From: Gammaproteobacteria bacterium
GTDB taxonomy: Bacteria > Pseudomonadota > Gammaproteobacteria > Steroidobacterales > Steroidobacteraceae
DNA: 64,000 bases
Direction: 5' to 3'
Assembly (NCBI GenBank): GCA_028293725.1
Contig: JAQGOE010000133.1
Coordinates: 1-64,000, forward strand
A model generated the notes under the pieces. That model was not told where the DNA came from. It saw only the letters and a program-made list of their open reading frames with translations, and ran no database searches. The position numbers were made by a program, and so were the translations under genes. Shown piece after piece: positions 36,021-44,464 of the stretch. Position 1 is the first letter of the stretch, and every line of letters begins with the position of its first letter.

Positions 36021-36593
36021 GTGATCAAGAAACTCATCCAGGCAGCGGCGCTCCTGGCCGTCTGCGGTGGTGCCGCGAACGCGAGCACTTTCGATTTCTC
36101 CTACACCTTTACCGATGGGCAGGCAGTTACCGGGTCGCTCGACGGCACCCTGAGTGGCGATCTGGTCACCAACGTCTCGAACGTCAGCGCCGCCTTCGAT
36201 GGCGTCGCCTTCAGCGGTCCGCTGTTCATCGGCTCGTTCGACCCGGCGGGCAATGCGGGCAACGGGAGCTTCAATTACGCCGCGAATTCCGCGGTCGTCT
36301 CCACGAACGCGGCCCTGAACAACTTCGTCATCAACGACTCGTCCGACCCGCTCAACAACAATTCGACCAACTCCTTTTACCTGGTCAATGGCACCACTCC
36401 CGACTTCTTTGGAAGCCATGAAGCGAACGTGTCGACCAACGCCGGTCCCAGCGACTACGACAACGAGCAGGTCAACGGCGTTGGCCAGTGGTCACTGAAG
36501 CCGGTGCCGCTGCCCGCCGCGCTGCCCTTGGTGCTTTCCGGCCTTGGCCTCCTGGCCGCCGCGAAGCGCCGCCGCCAGCCCGCCGCCGCTTAA
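36021..36593 (+). CDS. VPLPA-CTERM sorting-domain exported protein
   Basis: From GTG 36021, preceded by GAAGAGG, the product has 190 residues. It has a signal peptide (KKLIQAAALLAVCGGAANA), a mature Asn/Ser/Gly-rich beta domain and a C-terminal sorting signal. The signal consists of VPLPAALPL, a hydrophobic helix and a basic RRR tail, the VPLPA variant of the PEP-CTERM signal cut by exosortase (EpsH/XrtA type). Such proteins go to the cell surface or matrix of exopolysaccharide producers. No exosortase gene is in this window. The phosphoesterase gene follows after 60 bases. Confidence 0.85.
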   Translation: MIKKLIQAAALLAVCGGAANASTFDFSYTFTDGQAVTGSLDGTLSGDLVTNVSNVSAAFDGVAFSGPLFIGSFDPAGNAGNGSFNYAANSAVVSTNAALNNFVINDSSDPLNNNSTNSFYLVNGTTPDFFGSHEANVSTNAGPSDYDNEQVNGVGQWSLKPVPLPAALPLVLSGLGLLAAAKRRRQPAAA

Positions 36594-36653
36594 AACCGAG
36601 TGAGCCGCGTCGACGCGGCCCCGTACAAACTTCGACGATTTCAGGAGCAATAC

Positions 36654-38951
36654 ATGCACGCAGATTCGAATTCATCCGGGAAACTCTCCCTGCGGAGATC
36701 CCTGGTTTCCGTCGCCGTCGCGACGGCACTCTTCTCTACCGCGGCTCACGCCGCCTCGCCCGTCATGGTGCGCGGCGTTGTGGCCGGCGCCCTGTTCACG
36801 CCTCCCGTGAATGCCACCAACCCGGCCAGCTCAACGGCTGGCGTCACGGTTCCCTCGGTCTATGCCGGCGCGAAAGTCTGCTTCGACCTCAACAACAACG
36901 GAGTCTGCGACGCGGGCGAGCCGAGCACGACGACGTCGAGCACCGGCAGCTTCGTGCTCACGAGCCCGACGCCGGCGACCGTCATCGCCGTAATCCCGAC
37001 CACGGCGACCAACGGCGGACAACCCGTCGCGCAGCGTAACGTGTTCCGCACGTCTGCCGCACAAGTGGCCGCGTCGAGGATCTCCCCCTTGGCCCCGGCT
37101 CCCATCACGATCACGCCGCTAACGACCGAGCTCGTGCGCATGATGGAAAACGACGGCCTGAGCTACAGTGACGCTGTGGCCACGCTGTCGGAGCGCATCG
37201 GTGTCGAGTCATCCTCCGTGACGGCTTCGCCGACCACCATTGCCGATCCCGCGCAGTTGAAGGCCGTCGAGGCCGAGTCTGTCGTGCTGACGAATCGTTT
37301 CGGATTCGCTGCCAAAGCCGTCGATCGTGGCGACTTTCCGACGATCCCGGCCGCCCAGCAGGGCGCGATGAACCTCGAAGGCATTCCGCGCTACGATCAT
37401 ATCTTCATCGTGATGCTCGAGAACAAGTCGACCGCCGCGATGTTGAATTCGCCCTACGCACCGAACATCAACGCGTACCTGGCGGCGAACAACCAGTTCA
37501 CGAACTACTACGCCACTGGCAATCCGAGCGAGCCGAACTATACGGCGCTGGGCGGTGCCGACGACTTCGGTATCACCAACGACAACCAGTGGAATTGCAA
37601 CGCCACGGGCACAAACGCGCCGCAGGACCTGCCGCTGCCGACGAGCACGGTGTCGGGGCTCGCCAGCTCGCCGTTCACGGCGACCTGCACGGATACCGCG
37701 GGGGTGAATCACAACATCATCAATCGCCCGAATCTGTTCAACGCGCTGACCACGGCGGGTATGACCTGGAGGACTTACAACGAGTCGACGAATCCGGGAC
37801 AGGACTTCCGCACCGACAGCGTGGCGGACCCGGCCATCGTTGCTCCCGATAACGTCTATCCGCCGGGAACACTCAATGGCAATACGACGGTCGTCGGCGA
37901 TCCCACCGGCTTGATTCCGCTGCCGGCGGGCACGTACAAAACCAAGCACAATCCTGCGATGGCATTCCAGAACGTGCGCAGCGCGGTGGAGTTCAAGTCC
38001 AGCAACCGCACCCTGGGTGGCGGACAGTGGGATAACTTCATGGTCAACGGCTCGAAGTACGCGATTCCGGCCGGCTTCGACAAGGATCAATTCGGTACCG
38101 ACCTGCTGAACGGCGACGTGGGCCAGTTGAACTACGTCATTCCCGACCAGTGCGATGACATGCATTCAATCTCGGTCACTGGCACCGACTCGGTGACCCG
38201 AGCGGGGATCACGGCGAGCGATTGCAGTGGCGTCGCGGGCGGAAACAATGCGGCGCCGAACGACTCGCACGACGTCATCTTGACTCGCGGGGACAACTAC
38301 GTGAAGTACCTGGTGACCAAGATCCAGTCTTCGCCGGTCTGGCAGAACACGAGCAAGCGCGAAGCGATCGTGCTGATGTTCGACGAAGGCAGCGCCACCA
38401 GTGGCTTCAACTCCTGCTGCGGCTGGAATCCTGGCAACAGCACGGTGTCCAAGCCGCTGATCCAGAACCCGGACGGCACCTTCTCGGTCGACAATTCGGT
38501 TGCGAATTACACCATCGGCAACCGTGGTCATGGCAACAGCATCTTCGCTGTGATCACCAATCAGCCGAGCGCGCCGAAGGGCATCAAGGACAGCGACGCG
38601 CACAGCCACTTCTCCTTCGTACGCACACTTCAGGACATGTTCGGGGTCTCGGACCCCAAGAGCGACGGCTCTTACATGAACCGCAGCAAGTACACGGAGA
38701 GCTTCATCGCGGCGAATATCCTGAGCCTGCCCGAATACGCGGGCTCCGCGGACACCCACTTCGACGGTGTGCGACCGATGAACCACCAGTTCGTCATCCC
38801 AGCGAACTACGTGGAGAAGCAGTCCAGCGACTTCACCATCACCGCGGGCTCGTTCCCGGTCGGCTCAGGCCAGACCGGTAACCCCGCCGGAGCGATACCT
38901 CCGCAGGTGGGTCCGGACGCGAACCAGGTCAATGTCTGGGCGCTGAAGTAA
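36654..38951 (+). CDS. Exported phosphoesterase family protein (acid phosphatase/phospholipase C-like)
   Basis: From ATG 36654 (AGGAG nine bases before) the product has 765 residues with a signal peptide (LVSVAVATALFSTAAHAA). An N-terminal domain with DLNNNGVCDAGEP, an SdrD/dockerin-like calcium turn, precedes the catalytic part. From about residue 240 it shows YDHIFIVMLENKS, the phosphoesterase (PF04185) nucleophile/metal motif, then NRPNLFNAL and later GHGNSIFAVI and DSDAHSHFSFVRTLQDMFG, which hold metal-binding Asp and His. The family includes AcpA and phosphatidylcholine phospholipase C; substrate specificity is not evident. The protein is secreted, with no anchor. Confidence 0.88.
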   Translation: MHADSNSSGKLSLRRSLVSVAVATALFSTAAHAASPVMVRGVVAGALFTPPVNATNPASSTAGVTVPSVYAGAKVCFDLNNNGVCDAGEPSTTTSSTGSFVLTSPTPATVIAVIPTTATNGGQPVAQRNVFRTSAAQVAASRISPLAPAPITITPLTTELVRMMENDGLSYSDAVATLSERIGVESSSVTASPTTIADPAQLKAVEAESVVLTNRFGFAAKAVDRGDFPTIPAAQQGAMNLEGIPRYDHIFIVMLENKSTAAMLNSPYAPNINAYLAANNQFTNYYATGNPSEPNYTALGGADDFGITNDNQWNCNATGTNAPQDLPLPTSTVSGLASSPFTATCTDTAGVNHNIINRPNLFNALTTAGMTWRTYNESTNPGQDFRTDSVADPAIVAPDNVYPPGTLNGNTTVVGDPTGLIPLPAGTYKTKHNPAMAFQNVRSAVEFKSSNRTLGGGQWDNFMVNGSKYAIPAGFDKDQFGTDLLNGDVGQLNYVIPDQCDDMHSISVTGTDSVTRAGITASDCSGVAGGNNAAPNDSHDVILTRGDNYVKYLVTKIQSSPVWQNTSKREAIVLMFDEGSATSGFNSCCGWNPGNSTVSKPLIQNPDGTFSVDNSVANYTIGNRGHGNSIFAVITNQPSAPKGIKDSDAHSHFSFVRTLQDMFGVSDPKSDGSYMNRSKYTESFIAANILSLPEYAGSADTHFDGVRPMNHQFVIPANYVEKQSSDFTITAGSFPVGSGQTGNPAGAIPPQVGPDANQVNVWALK

Positions 38952-38987
38952 TTCGGTAATCGAAGTCCGTTAGGCTGGTGTAATGAG

Positions 38988-39011
38988 GGCGGGCTCAGGG
39001 AAGAGCCCGCC
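38988..39011. terminator. Hairpin after the phosphoesterase gene
   Basis: GGCGGGCTC and GAGCCCGCC form a 9-bp GC-rich stem with a six-base loop, 37 bases after the stop codon. There is no T-tract, so it may act as a transcription pause or mRNA-stabilising hairpin between two co-transcribed genes. Confidence 0.5.
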
Positions 39012-39034
39012 GGTGATCGTACGAAAATAATGAA

Positions 39035-40285
39035 GTGAAGATCCGCTTACCCCTATTTCTCGCCCTGCTGGCCGCTGCCGTCGGCAGTGCTGTGAATCCT
39101 GCGTTCGCGGTCACCGACCCGAACAGCCTCGCCTACAAACTGCATAGTCATGACCCGCTGAGCCTCGCGGCGCAAGTCGGTCAGAAGATGTTCTTCGATA
39201 AGTCTCTGTCCGGCTCGGGCAAACTAGCGTGCAGTAGCTGCCACGATCCGGACCATGCCTACGCGCCGGCCAACGATCTGGCCGTTCAAGTGGGTGGCAA
39301 GTCGCTGCAACAGTTCGGTACCCGGGCGGTACCCTCTTTGCGCTACAAGGAATACATGCCGCCCTACGCCGACCTGTTGGACAATCCCGACGGGATCAGT
39401 CCTCCGGGACCGGGTGGCGGTTTCACGCAGGATGGCCGCGCCGCTACCATCGCGGAGCAGGCGAAAATCCCGCTGCTGGCCGCTAACGAGATGGCCAACA
39501 AGGACGGTGCCGACGTCGTCGCGAAAATCGGCAAATCAGCCTACGCCGAGTTGTTCCGGCAGGCCTTCGGTGCCGAGATCTTTGCCGATTCGAAGGCTGC
39601 CTTGCAAAAGGCCGGCGAGGCGTTGCAAACCTTTCAGATGGAGGACTACAGCTTCCATCCTTACAGCAGCAAGTATGACCTTTATGCCGCCAACAAGATT
39701 GGCGGCGACCTGACCGCGGCGGAGCGCCGCGGCTTCGCGGTGTTCAGCAATCCGAACAAGGGCAATTGCTTCGCCTGTCACTACAGCGGCCCCGGTTTGA
39801 ACGGGAGTGTCGCCATGTTCACCGATTATTCCTATGAGGCGATCGGCGTACCCCGCAATGCCGCGATCGCCGCGAATCGCAACCCGAAACATTACGACCT
39901 CGGCATCTGCGACCGACCGGATCATCCGCCGGCGGCGAGTCAGCGTTTCTGCGGCATGTTCAAGACGCCAACACTGCGTAACGTCGCCACGCGCAAGGCG
40001 TTCTTCCACAACGGCCAGATAAAGTCTCTGCGCGAGGCCATCGAGTTTTATAACACCCGCGATACGACCCCGGAGCGTTGGTATCCGCGGGTCAGAGGCG
40101 TCGTGCAGAAGTTCGATGACCTGCCACCACTGTTTCGCGCCAATCTCGACAAGCAGGGGCCGCTCGACGGCCGCGCGGCGGGCAGCTCGCCGCCGCTGAG
40201 CCCCCAGGACATCGACGATCTGATCGCGTTCCTGAACACCTTGACGGATGACTACACGCCCACACAGGCGAACAACCAACCCTGA
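39035..40285 (+). CDS. Di-haem cytochrome c peroxidase/MauG-family protein
   Basis: This 416-residue protein starts with GTG 39035 and has a signal peptide ending near residue 25, so it is periplasmic. Two covalent haem sites are visible: CSSCH at 66-70 and CFACH at 245-249. The second half carries MFKTPTLRNVATRKAFFHNG, which in the family includes the distal or axial ligand region, and SLREAIEFYNTRD. Bacterial members reduce hydrogen peroxide or, as MauG-like enzymes, oxidise protein side chains. It lies between the phosphoesterase and a small secreted protein in the same direction, possibly one operon. Confidence 0.93.
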   Translation: MKIRLPLFLALLAAAVGSAVNPAFAVTDPNSLAYKLHSHDPLSLAAQVGQKMFFDKSLSGSGKLACSSCHDPDHAYAPANDLAVQVGGKSLQQFGTRAVPSLRYKEYMPPYADLLDNPDGISPPGPGGGFTQDGRAATIAEQAKIPLLAANEMANKDGADVVAKIGKSAYAELFRQAFGAEIFADSKAALQKAGEALQTFQMEDYSFHPYSSKYDLYAANKIGGDLTAAERRGFAVFSNPNKGNCFACHYSGPGLNGSVAMFTDYSYEAIGVPRNAAIAANRNPKHYDLGICDRPDHPPAASQRFCGMFKTPTLRNVATRKAFFHNGQIKSLREAIEFYNTRDTTPERWYPRVRGVVQKFDDLPPLFRANLDKQGPLDGRAAGSSPPLSPQDIDDLIAFLNTLTDDYTPTQANNQP

Positions 40286-40295
40286 AGAGCCGCCG

Positions 40296-40952
40296 ATGAT
40301 GACCCGTAGAGTGACGATGACCCGACCATTGACGAACCTGGCAGCGACGACCCTGGCCATGTTGCTTGCCGTCGCAGCGGCCCATGCGAACGTTCCGGCT
40401 GCGCCGAGTCAGAAAAGCCTGAAGCCCGCCGTCAGAAAGTACCTGGAGGAGAAGGGCAACTTCTGCCTCGGTAAGTTCGAATGGCCCATCGCGGTCAGCG
40501 ATGAGGACCGTAAGACCGGCACGAATAACGCCCTGCAGATGCCCGTCCTGGAGAAGCTCGGCCTCGTGGTAGCGTCCGACTCACCGGGCGATCCCAGCAT
40601 CAAGAATTATTCTCTGACCGAGGAGGGGCAGAAGTACTACCTCACCAAGCAGACCATCACGGTCAATTCGGCCGGTCAGAAGATCCGGCATCCGGGCGAC
40701 CTGTGCCCCGCGAAACTCGAGCTCGATAAAGTGGTGGCCTGGGATGCGCCCAGCGTGGTGGACGGTAAGACCCAGACTACCGTGAAATACACGTACCGGA
40801 TCGCCAAGGCCGCGGACTGGACCCAGGACCCCGAGGTGCGCAAGGTCTTTCCGATGATTGCACGAATCATCGATAACGCCGGCAACCAACAGCTCATGCA
40901 ATTGTTCGCCTGGTCCGGCCACGGCTGGGTGGCGCTCACCCCGGGCGACTGA
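40296..40952 (+). CDS. Exported hypothetical protein
   Basis: From ATG 40296 the product has 218 residues with a signal peptide (LAATTLAMLLAVAAAHA). ATG 40299 and 40317 are alternative starts; the longer frame overlapping the peroxidase gene is unlikely. The mature part opens with a winged-helix-like segment (AVRKYLEEKGNFCLGKFEWPIAV, PVLEKLGLVVA, YSLTEEGQKYY) that has the helix-helix-strand rhythm of DNA-binding folds, yet it is exported. The second half is beta-rich. I know of similar uncharacterised proteobacterial lipoprotein or periplasmic proteins but cannot assign a function. Gene order suggests co-expression with the peroxidase. Confidence 0.7.
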   Translation: MMTRRVTMTRPLTNLAATTLAMLLAVAAAHANVPAAPSQKSLKPAVRKYLEEKGNFCLGKFEWPIAVSDEDRKTGTNNALQMPVLEKLGLVVASDSPGDPSIKNYSLTEEGQKYYLTKQTITVNSAGQKIRHPGDLCPAKLELDKVVAWDAPSVVDGKTQTTVKYTYRIAKAADWTQDPEVRKVFPMIARIIDNAGNQQLMQLFAWSGHGWVALTPGD

Positions 40953-40990
40953 CGGCAACCGCGGCGAGCGAGGAACGGGTGCGCGGGTCC

Positions 40991-41845
40991 TCAGCCGCGC
41001 TCGATGAGCCCCCGTAACACCGTGTCGAGCTCGACTTCACCCTTCATCGGCTGATGCTCGAAATTCAGCCACCCCGCATTGAATCCATCCAACATCCGGA
41101 TCCGCGGCAGCGGATTGCGCATTCCCTGCCCGCGGAACAGCGTTTCCCACGTTTCGCGCGGCACGCTCTGCGCGCTCACGCTTCGTCCCAGCAAGCGTCC
41201 CAATGAGGCGGCAATGTCATTGGGGGACACCGAACGGGGTCCTTCCAACTCGACGACACGCCGGCCGTCGCCTTTCTCTTGCAGCAATTTCGCAGCGACC
41301 CGGCCGATGTCGGCCGTCGCGACCATGGGAATTCGCCGCTCCAGTGGTTGCAGGAAGCTATGTATGACACCTGTATCACGGGCGGGCGCCACATCCCATG
41401 CCGTGTTTTCCATGAACCAGGCGGGCCGCAGAAACGTGATCGGCAACGGGAGTTCGCCCAGCACCTTCTCATGAAGGGTGTGCTGGCTGAGGAGATTCTC
41501 CTGCGTCGCCGCGGCCCCTACCGTCGAGATGCTAACAACCCGGGCGGGTTGCGCCCGCGTCAGCGCGCCTTGCAACGCGCGCAGAATCGCCCGGACCTCC
41601 GGGAAGCCCGGCGCGGGATCGAAGTTGGGAGGCAGGAGAATCAACACTCCCTCCGCTGCGGTGAATGCCTTCGTGAGGGCGTCCTCGTCGTTTAGATCGG
41701 CCAATGCGACCTTGCACCCCTGGCCGGCCCACGCTGCGCCTTTGTGTGCATCGCGGACTACCGCGCGTACGTTCTTTCCCGCAGCGAGCAATGTACGGGC
41801 CACGATTCCGCCCACCTGGCCTGTGATTCCTGTAATGGCAAACAT
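40991..41845 (-). CDS. NmrA-like NAD(P)-binding protein (atypical SDR)
   Basis: This 284-residue cytoplasmic protein begins with FAITGITGQVGGIVARTLL, the GxxGxxG dinucleotide fold of NmrA/atypical SDR proteins. It continues with VRAVVRDAHKG, where the arginine suggests NADP(H), and VSISTVGAA. NmrA-type proteins are redox sensors or quinone/azo reductase-like enzymes; the active-site Tyr-x-x-x-Lys of classical SDRs is not evident. It is divergent from a LysR regulator with a palindrome between them, the classic layout in which the regulator controls its neighbour. Confidence 0.85.
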   Translation of the reverse strand: MFAITGITGQVGGIVARTLLAAGKNVRAVVRDAHKGAAWAGQGCKVALADLNDEDALTKAFTAAEGVLILLPPNFDPAPGFPEVRAILRALQGALTRAQPARVVSISTVGAAATQENLLSQHTLHEKVLGELPLPITFLRPAWFMENTAWDVAPARDTGVIHSFLQPLERRIPMVATADIGRVAAKLLQEKGDGRRVVELEGPRSVSPNDIAASLGRLLGRSVSAQSVPRETWETLFRGQGMRNPLPRIRMLDGFNAGWLNFEHQPMKGEVELDTVLRGLIERG

Positions 41846-41921
41846 GCGACTTTCCCCATCGGCTTACGGCCCGGGCCGCGATGGAGGCCATTCTGTAGCC
41901 TCCTGCCCCATTTCTCGATAA

Positions 41922-41943
41922 CATGAATAGCATTTCATTCATG
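41922..41943. promoter_or_regulatory. LysR-type operator palindrome between nmrA-like and lysR genes
   Basis: CATGAAT, eight bases, ATTCATG is a perfect 7-bp inverted repeat in the 111-base divergent intergenic region, ending 13 bases before the LysR ATG. A regulator bound here would repress its own gene and could activate the divergent NmrA-like gene. Confidence 0.6.
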
Positions 41944-41956
41944 ACGAAGTGGCATC

Positions 41957-42901
41957 ATGATCCGATTCGATGAGCGCGTCCTGAACGGCATGAGTGTGTT
42001 CGCGGCGATCGTCGCCGCCGGCAGCTTCGCCGCGGCCGGTGAGCTACTCGACATGTCACAGCCGGGCGTGAGCCGGGCAGTGTCTCGCCTGGAGGCGAGG
42101 CTCGGCATCCGCCTGTTTGATCGCACCACCCGCGCCGTATCCCTTACGGAGGAAGGCCGTCGCTTTCATGCGCAGGTGTTGCCTTTGCTGGCAGGCATCG
42201 AAGAGGCGGCCTCGACGGCTGCCGATGGCGCGACGGCGGTCCGCGGACGCTTGCGCGTGAACGCCGACCCGTACTTCTCGCGCCTGATTCTCGGACCGCG
42301 TCTCGGAACCTTCCTGGAGAGTCATCCGGAGCTGCAGTTCGAGCTGGTCACCCAGGATCGCCTGGGCGACCTGGTGTCCGGAGGCTTCGACCTTGCCGTC
42401 CGCTTCGGCGAGCCCGGCGCATCGAGCCTGGTGGCGCGCAAACTGCTCGATACTCGCATTGTGACCGTCGCCGCACCGTCTTATCTGAAACGTCGTGGCC
42501 GGCCACTCGACCCAACAGATCTGGGCGATGCCCGGCACGAGTGCATTCACTTCACGGATCCCAACACGGGCCACCCCTGGGCGTGGGAGTTTCACCGCAA
42601 ACGCCGCAAGCTCGAGGTGCCCGTTCACGGCCGGCTGACAGTCAACGATGTCGGGACTCTGCACAGCGCCTGCCTGGCAGGCCAGGGCATAGCGCAGATC
42701 AAGGAGTTGGGTGCCGAGTCGATGTTGGCCGATGGGAGGCTCGTCGACCTGTTTCCCGACTGGCCCGACGAGCGCTTCTCGTTATATGCGTTACATCCGT
42801 CCCGACATCATCCGCCGGCCAAAACCCGCGCCTTCCTCGATTTCGTCGCCTCGATCACCGCGGGGCGTGCCACGCGTAAGTTGCCGTCTCATGACAGATG
42901 A
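41957..42901 (+). CDS. LysR-family transcriptional regulator
   Basis: This 314-residue regulator has the LysR winged helix at residues 5-65 (FAAIVAAGSFAAAGELL, then SQPGVSRAVSRLEARLG, RLFDRTTRAVSLTEEG). A periplasmic-binding-protein-like effector domain follows from about residue 95. The C-terminal FSLYALHPSRHHPPAKTRAFLDF is typical of the CrgA/AaeR-like subgroup. The effector is unknown. Its divergent partner is the NmrA-like gene. Confidence 0.94.
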   Translation: MIRFDERVLNGMSVFAAIVAAGSFAAAGELLDMSQPGVSRAVSRLEARLGIRLFDRTTRAVSLTEEGRRFHAQVLPLLAGIEEAASTAADGATAVRGRLRVNADPYFSRLILGPRLGTFLESHPELQFELVTQDRLGDLVSGGFDLAVRFGEPGASSLVARKLLDTRIVTVAAPSYLKRRGRPLDPTDLGDARHECIHFTDPNTGHPWAWEFHRKRRKLEVPVHGRLTVNDVGTLHSACLAGQGIAQIKELGAESMLADGRLVDLFPDWPDERFSLYALHPSRHHPPAKTRAFLDFVASITAGRATRKLPSHDR

Positions 42902-42910
42902 GCCACGAAT

Positions 42911-42934
42911 TTTTTCACGGGTCAGCGTGAAAAA
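42911..42934. repeat. AT-rich inverted repeat after lysR
   Basis: TTTTTCACG, six bases, CGTGAAAAA is a perfect 9-bp inverted repeat starting nine bases after the LysR stop. It could be an RNA hairpin ending the transcript or a protein-binding site upstream of the HAD gene; there is no separate T-tract. Confidence 0.6.
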
Positions 42935-43043
42935 TGCTCAGCCGTTAGAGTGACACAGTTCGCTTATCGGTCATGGCGGGTTTGCTATGGTACGTCTCGA
43001 GCGAATGCGGTCAACGAGGGGGAAACACGGAAGGAGATCGGCC

Positions 43044-43868
43044 TTGCGAACCTCAACCCCCAAACACTACCTCGTAGTGTCGGATTTCGATCAGACACTG
43101 AGTTTCAACGACTCCGGCCACGTCCTGGCCGAGCTGCTCGGCGTGCATGATTTCGAGCGCAAAGTTGCCGGCTTGAGCCGCAGCAACCTCGTGCAGCAAG
43201 GCGGCGAGCTCGCCTATCTCATCCGCCATGATCCTGACTTTCGCGGCGTGCGCCACGAGCACCTGGTCGAAACCGGGCGCCGTGTGCGGATGAAAGCGGC
43301 GCTCCCGGCGCTGGTGAACTTTCTGGAGAAGGGGTTAGACGGCTACCGCTTCTCGTTTTATGTTGTGTCCGCTGCGCCGCGCGCGGTTGTGGTCGCCGCG
43401 CTGGCGGGGATCGTGCCGCCCGATCACATCTACGGGACCGAGTTCGATCATGACCCGCACACCGGTGAAGTACGTGCCATCACCCGCGTCCCCGCCGGCT
43501 ACGGCAAGGTCGCGGTCCTCGAGGAGTTAGAGGAGCGCCTGAACGTTGTCACCGACCGCGTCATCTACGTCGGCGATGGCAGCTCGGACGTCCATGTGAT
43601 GTTGCATGTCAATCACGGCGACGGGTTCACCATCGCTGTTTCCGAAAACCGCCAGCTCTCGCGGATCGCGAAGACAAAGGTGATCAGCGACAACGCCTTC
43701 AGCGTGCTCGTCCCGGTGCTCCACCAGGTGTTGCGATTGCGGACTTCGGAAATACGCGAGCTGTTCGAAGCCAATGGCATGGTGCTGCATGACTGGGAAA
43801 GAGCCCGCACCGACCGCGTAATGATTCTGGAAACACCCGCGGCCATGCCGATGCCGGCGATGCTTTGA
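43044..43868 (+). CDS. HAD-superfamily phosphatase (phosphoserine phosphatase-like)
   Basis: From TTG 43044 the product has 274 residues. AAGGAG at 43031-43036 lies seven bases before this TTG, far better than any site for the ATG or GTG further upstream. HAD motif I is VVSDFDQTLSF with the nucleophile and acid/base aspartates, motif II is in FYVVSAAPR, and motif IV is VIYVGDGSSD. The helical cap insertion after motif I matches the SerB/MtnX-like C1 subfamily. The substrate is undetermined. The YgjV-like gene follows by 13 bases. Confidence 0.87.
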   Translation: MRTSTPKHYLVVSDFDQTLSFNDSGHVLAELLGVHDFERKVAGLSRSNLVQQGGELAYLIRHDPDFRGVRHEHLVETGRRVRMKAALPALVNFLEKGLDGYRFSFYVVSAAPRAVVVAALAGIVPPDHIYGTEFDHDPHTGEVRAITRVPAGYGKVAVLEELEERLNVVTDRVIYVGDGSSDVHVMLHVNHGDGFTIAVSENRQLSRIAKTKVISDNAFSVLVPVLHQVLRLRTSEIRELFEANGMVLHDWERARTDRVMILETPAAMPMPAML

Positions 43869-43881
43869 GAGGAGATGAGAA

Positions 43882-44145
43882 GTGACGCAGATTCTCGGCT
43901 GGGTGGCTACCGCGGTATTCGTGGGTTCGTATTTCTTCACACGGCCCGCGGCCTTGCGTGCCATGCAGATGGTCGGCGCGACCCTGTGGATCGTCTACGG
44001 CTTTTTGATCGAGGCCACGCCGGTCATAGCCGCGAACGCACTGGTGTTCGCGGCGGCGGCCTGGACGTGTTTCGCAGCCCGCAAGCCGCAGCCGCAGCAA
44101 CCCGCGGCGCCGGCCGTGGCATCGCCCGCTCAATCGACCTTGTAA
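43882..44145 (+). CDS. YgjV/MtN3-like small inner-membrane protein
   Basis: The 87-residue product starts with GTG behind GAGGAG. Three membrane-spanning helices (ILGWVATAVFVGSYFF, MQMVGATLWIVYGFLI, VIAANALVFAAAAWTCFA) and the WIVYGFLI pattern match the half-transporter unit of YgjV/SWEET-type proteins. A Pro/Gln/Ala tail follows. The substrate, if it transports one, is unknown. It is probably co-transcribed with the HAD phosphatase. The stop overlaps the convergent small gene, with a perfect AT hairpin at 44140-44158 across the overlap. Confidence 0.78.
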   Translation: MTQILGWVATAVFVGSYFFTRPAALRAMQMVGATLWIVYGFLIEATPVIAANALVFAAAAWTCFAARKPQPQQPAAPAVASPAQSTL

Positions 44146-44378
44146 AACTGTTTTACAATAAAATAAAACATCTGCGGATCCGCAGGCTGCCCACTGTTCT
44201 TCGCGATTTCCTGGATGTACTCCTGCGTCTGCCCCTGCAGCATGTCCGCGACTTCACCGAACACCTCGCTTGCCGACTTCCCGTCGTCATCGATCGTCAT
44301 GATGCCGTGGTAGCCGCCGGTGAGTTGCGTCTCCTCGCGCGTGTATAAATCGGCGCTGTAGAAATAGTAGCGGGGCAT
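44130..44378 (-). CDS. Small hypothetical protein
   Basis: From ATG 44378 the product has 82 residues, with an AGGAA sequence eight bases before the start; the longer frame to 44435 is unlikely. It begins PRYYFYSADLYTREETQLTG, a beta hairpin, then GYHGIMTIDDDGKS, then a helix with Glu and Gln residues. It is cytoplasmic with no known motif. Similar short aromatic-start proteins are seen in other gammaproteobacteria, but I cannot name the family. Its 3' end overlaps the YgjV-like gene by 16 bases. Confidence 0.7.
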   Translation of the reverse strand: MPRYYFYSADLYTREETQLTGGYHGIMTIDDDGKSASEVFGEVADMLQGQTQEYIQEIAKNSGQPADPQMFYFIVKQFYKVD

Positions 44379-44464
44379 GGTTTCGTTCCTGGCGTTTAGG
44401 CGGGGCGGATTAACATATACTTCCCGCCAGTACACGGCAACGGGACGTGCGCGAGAGACCCCTG

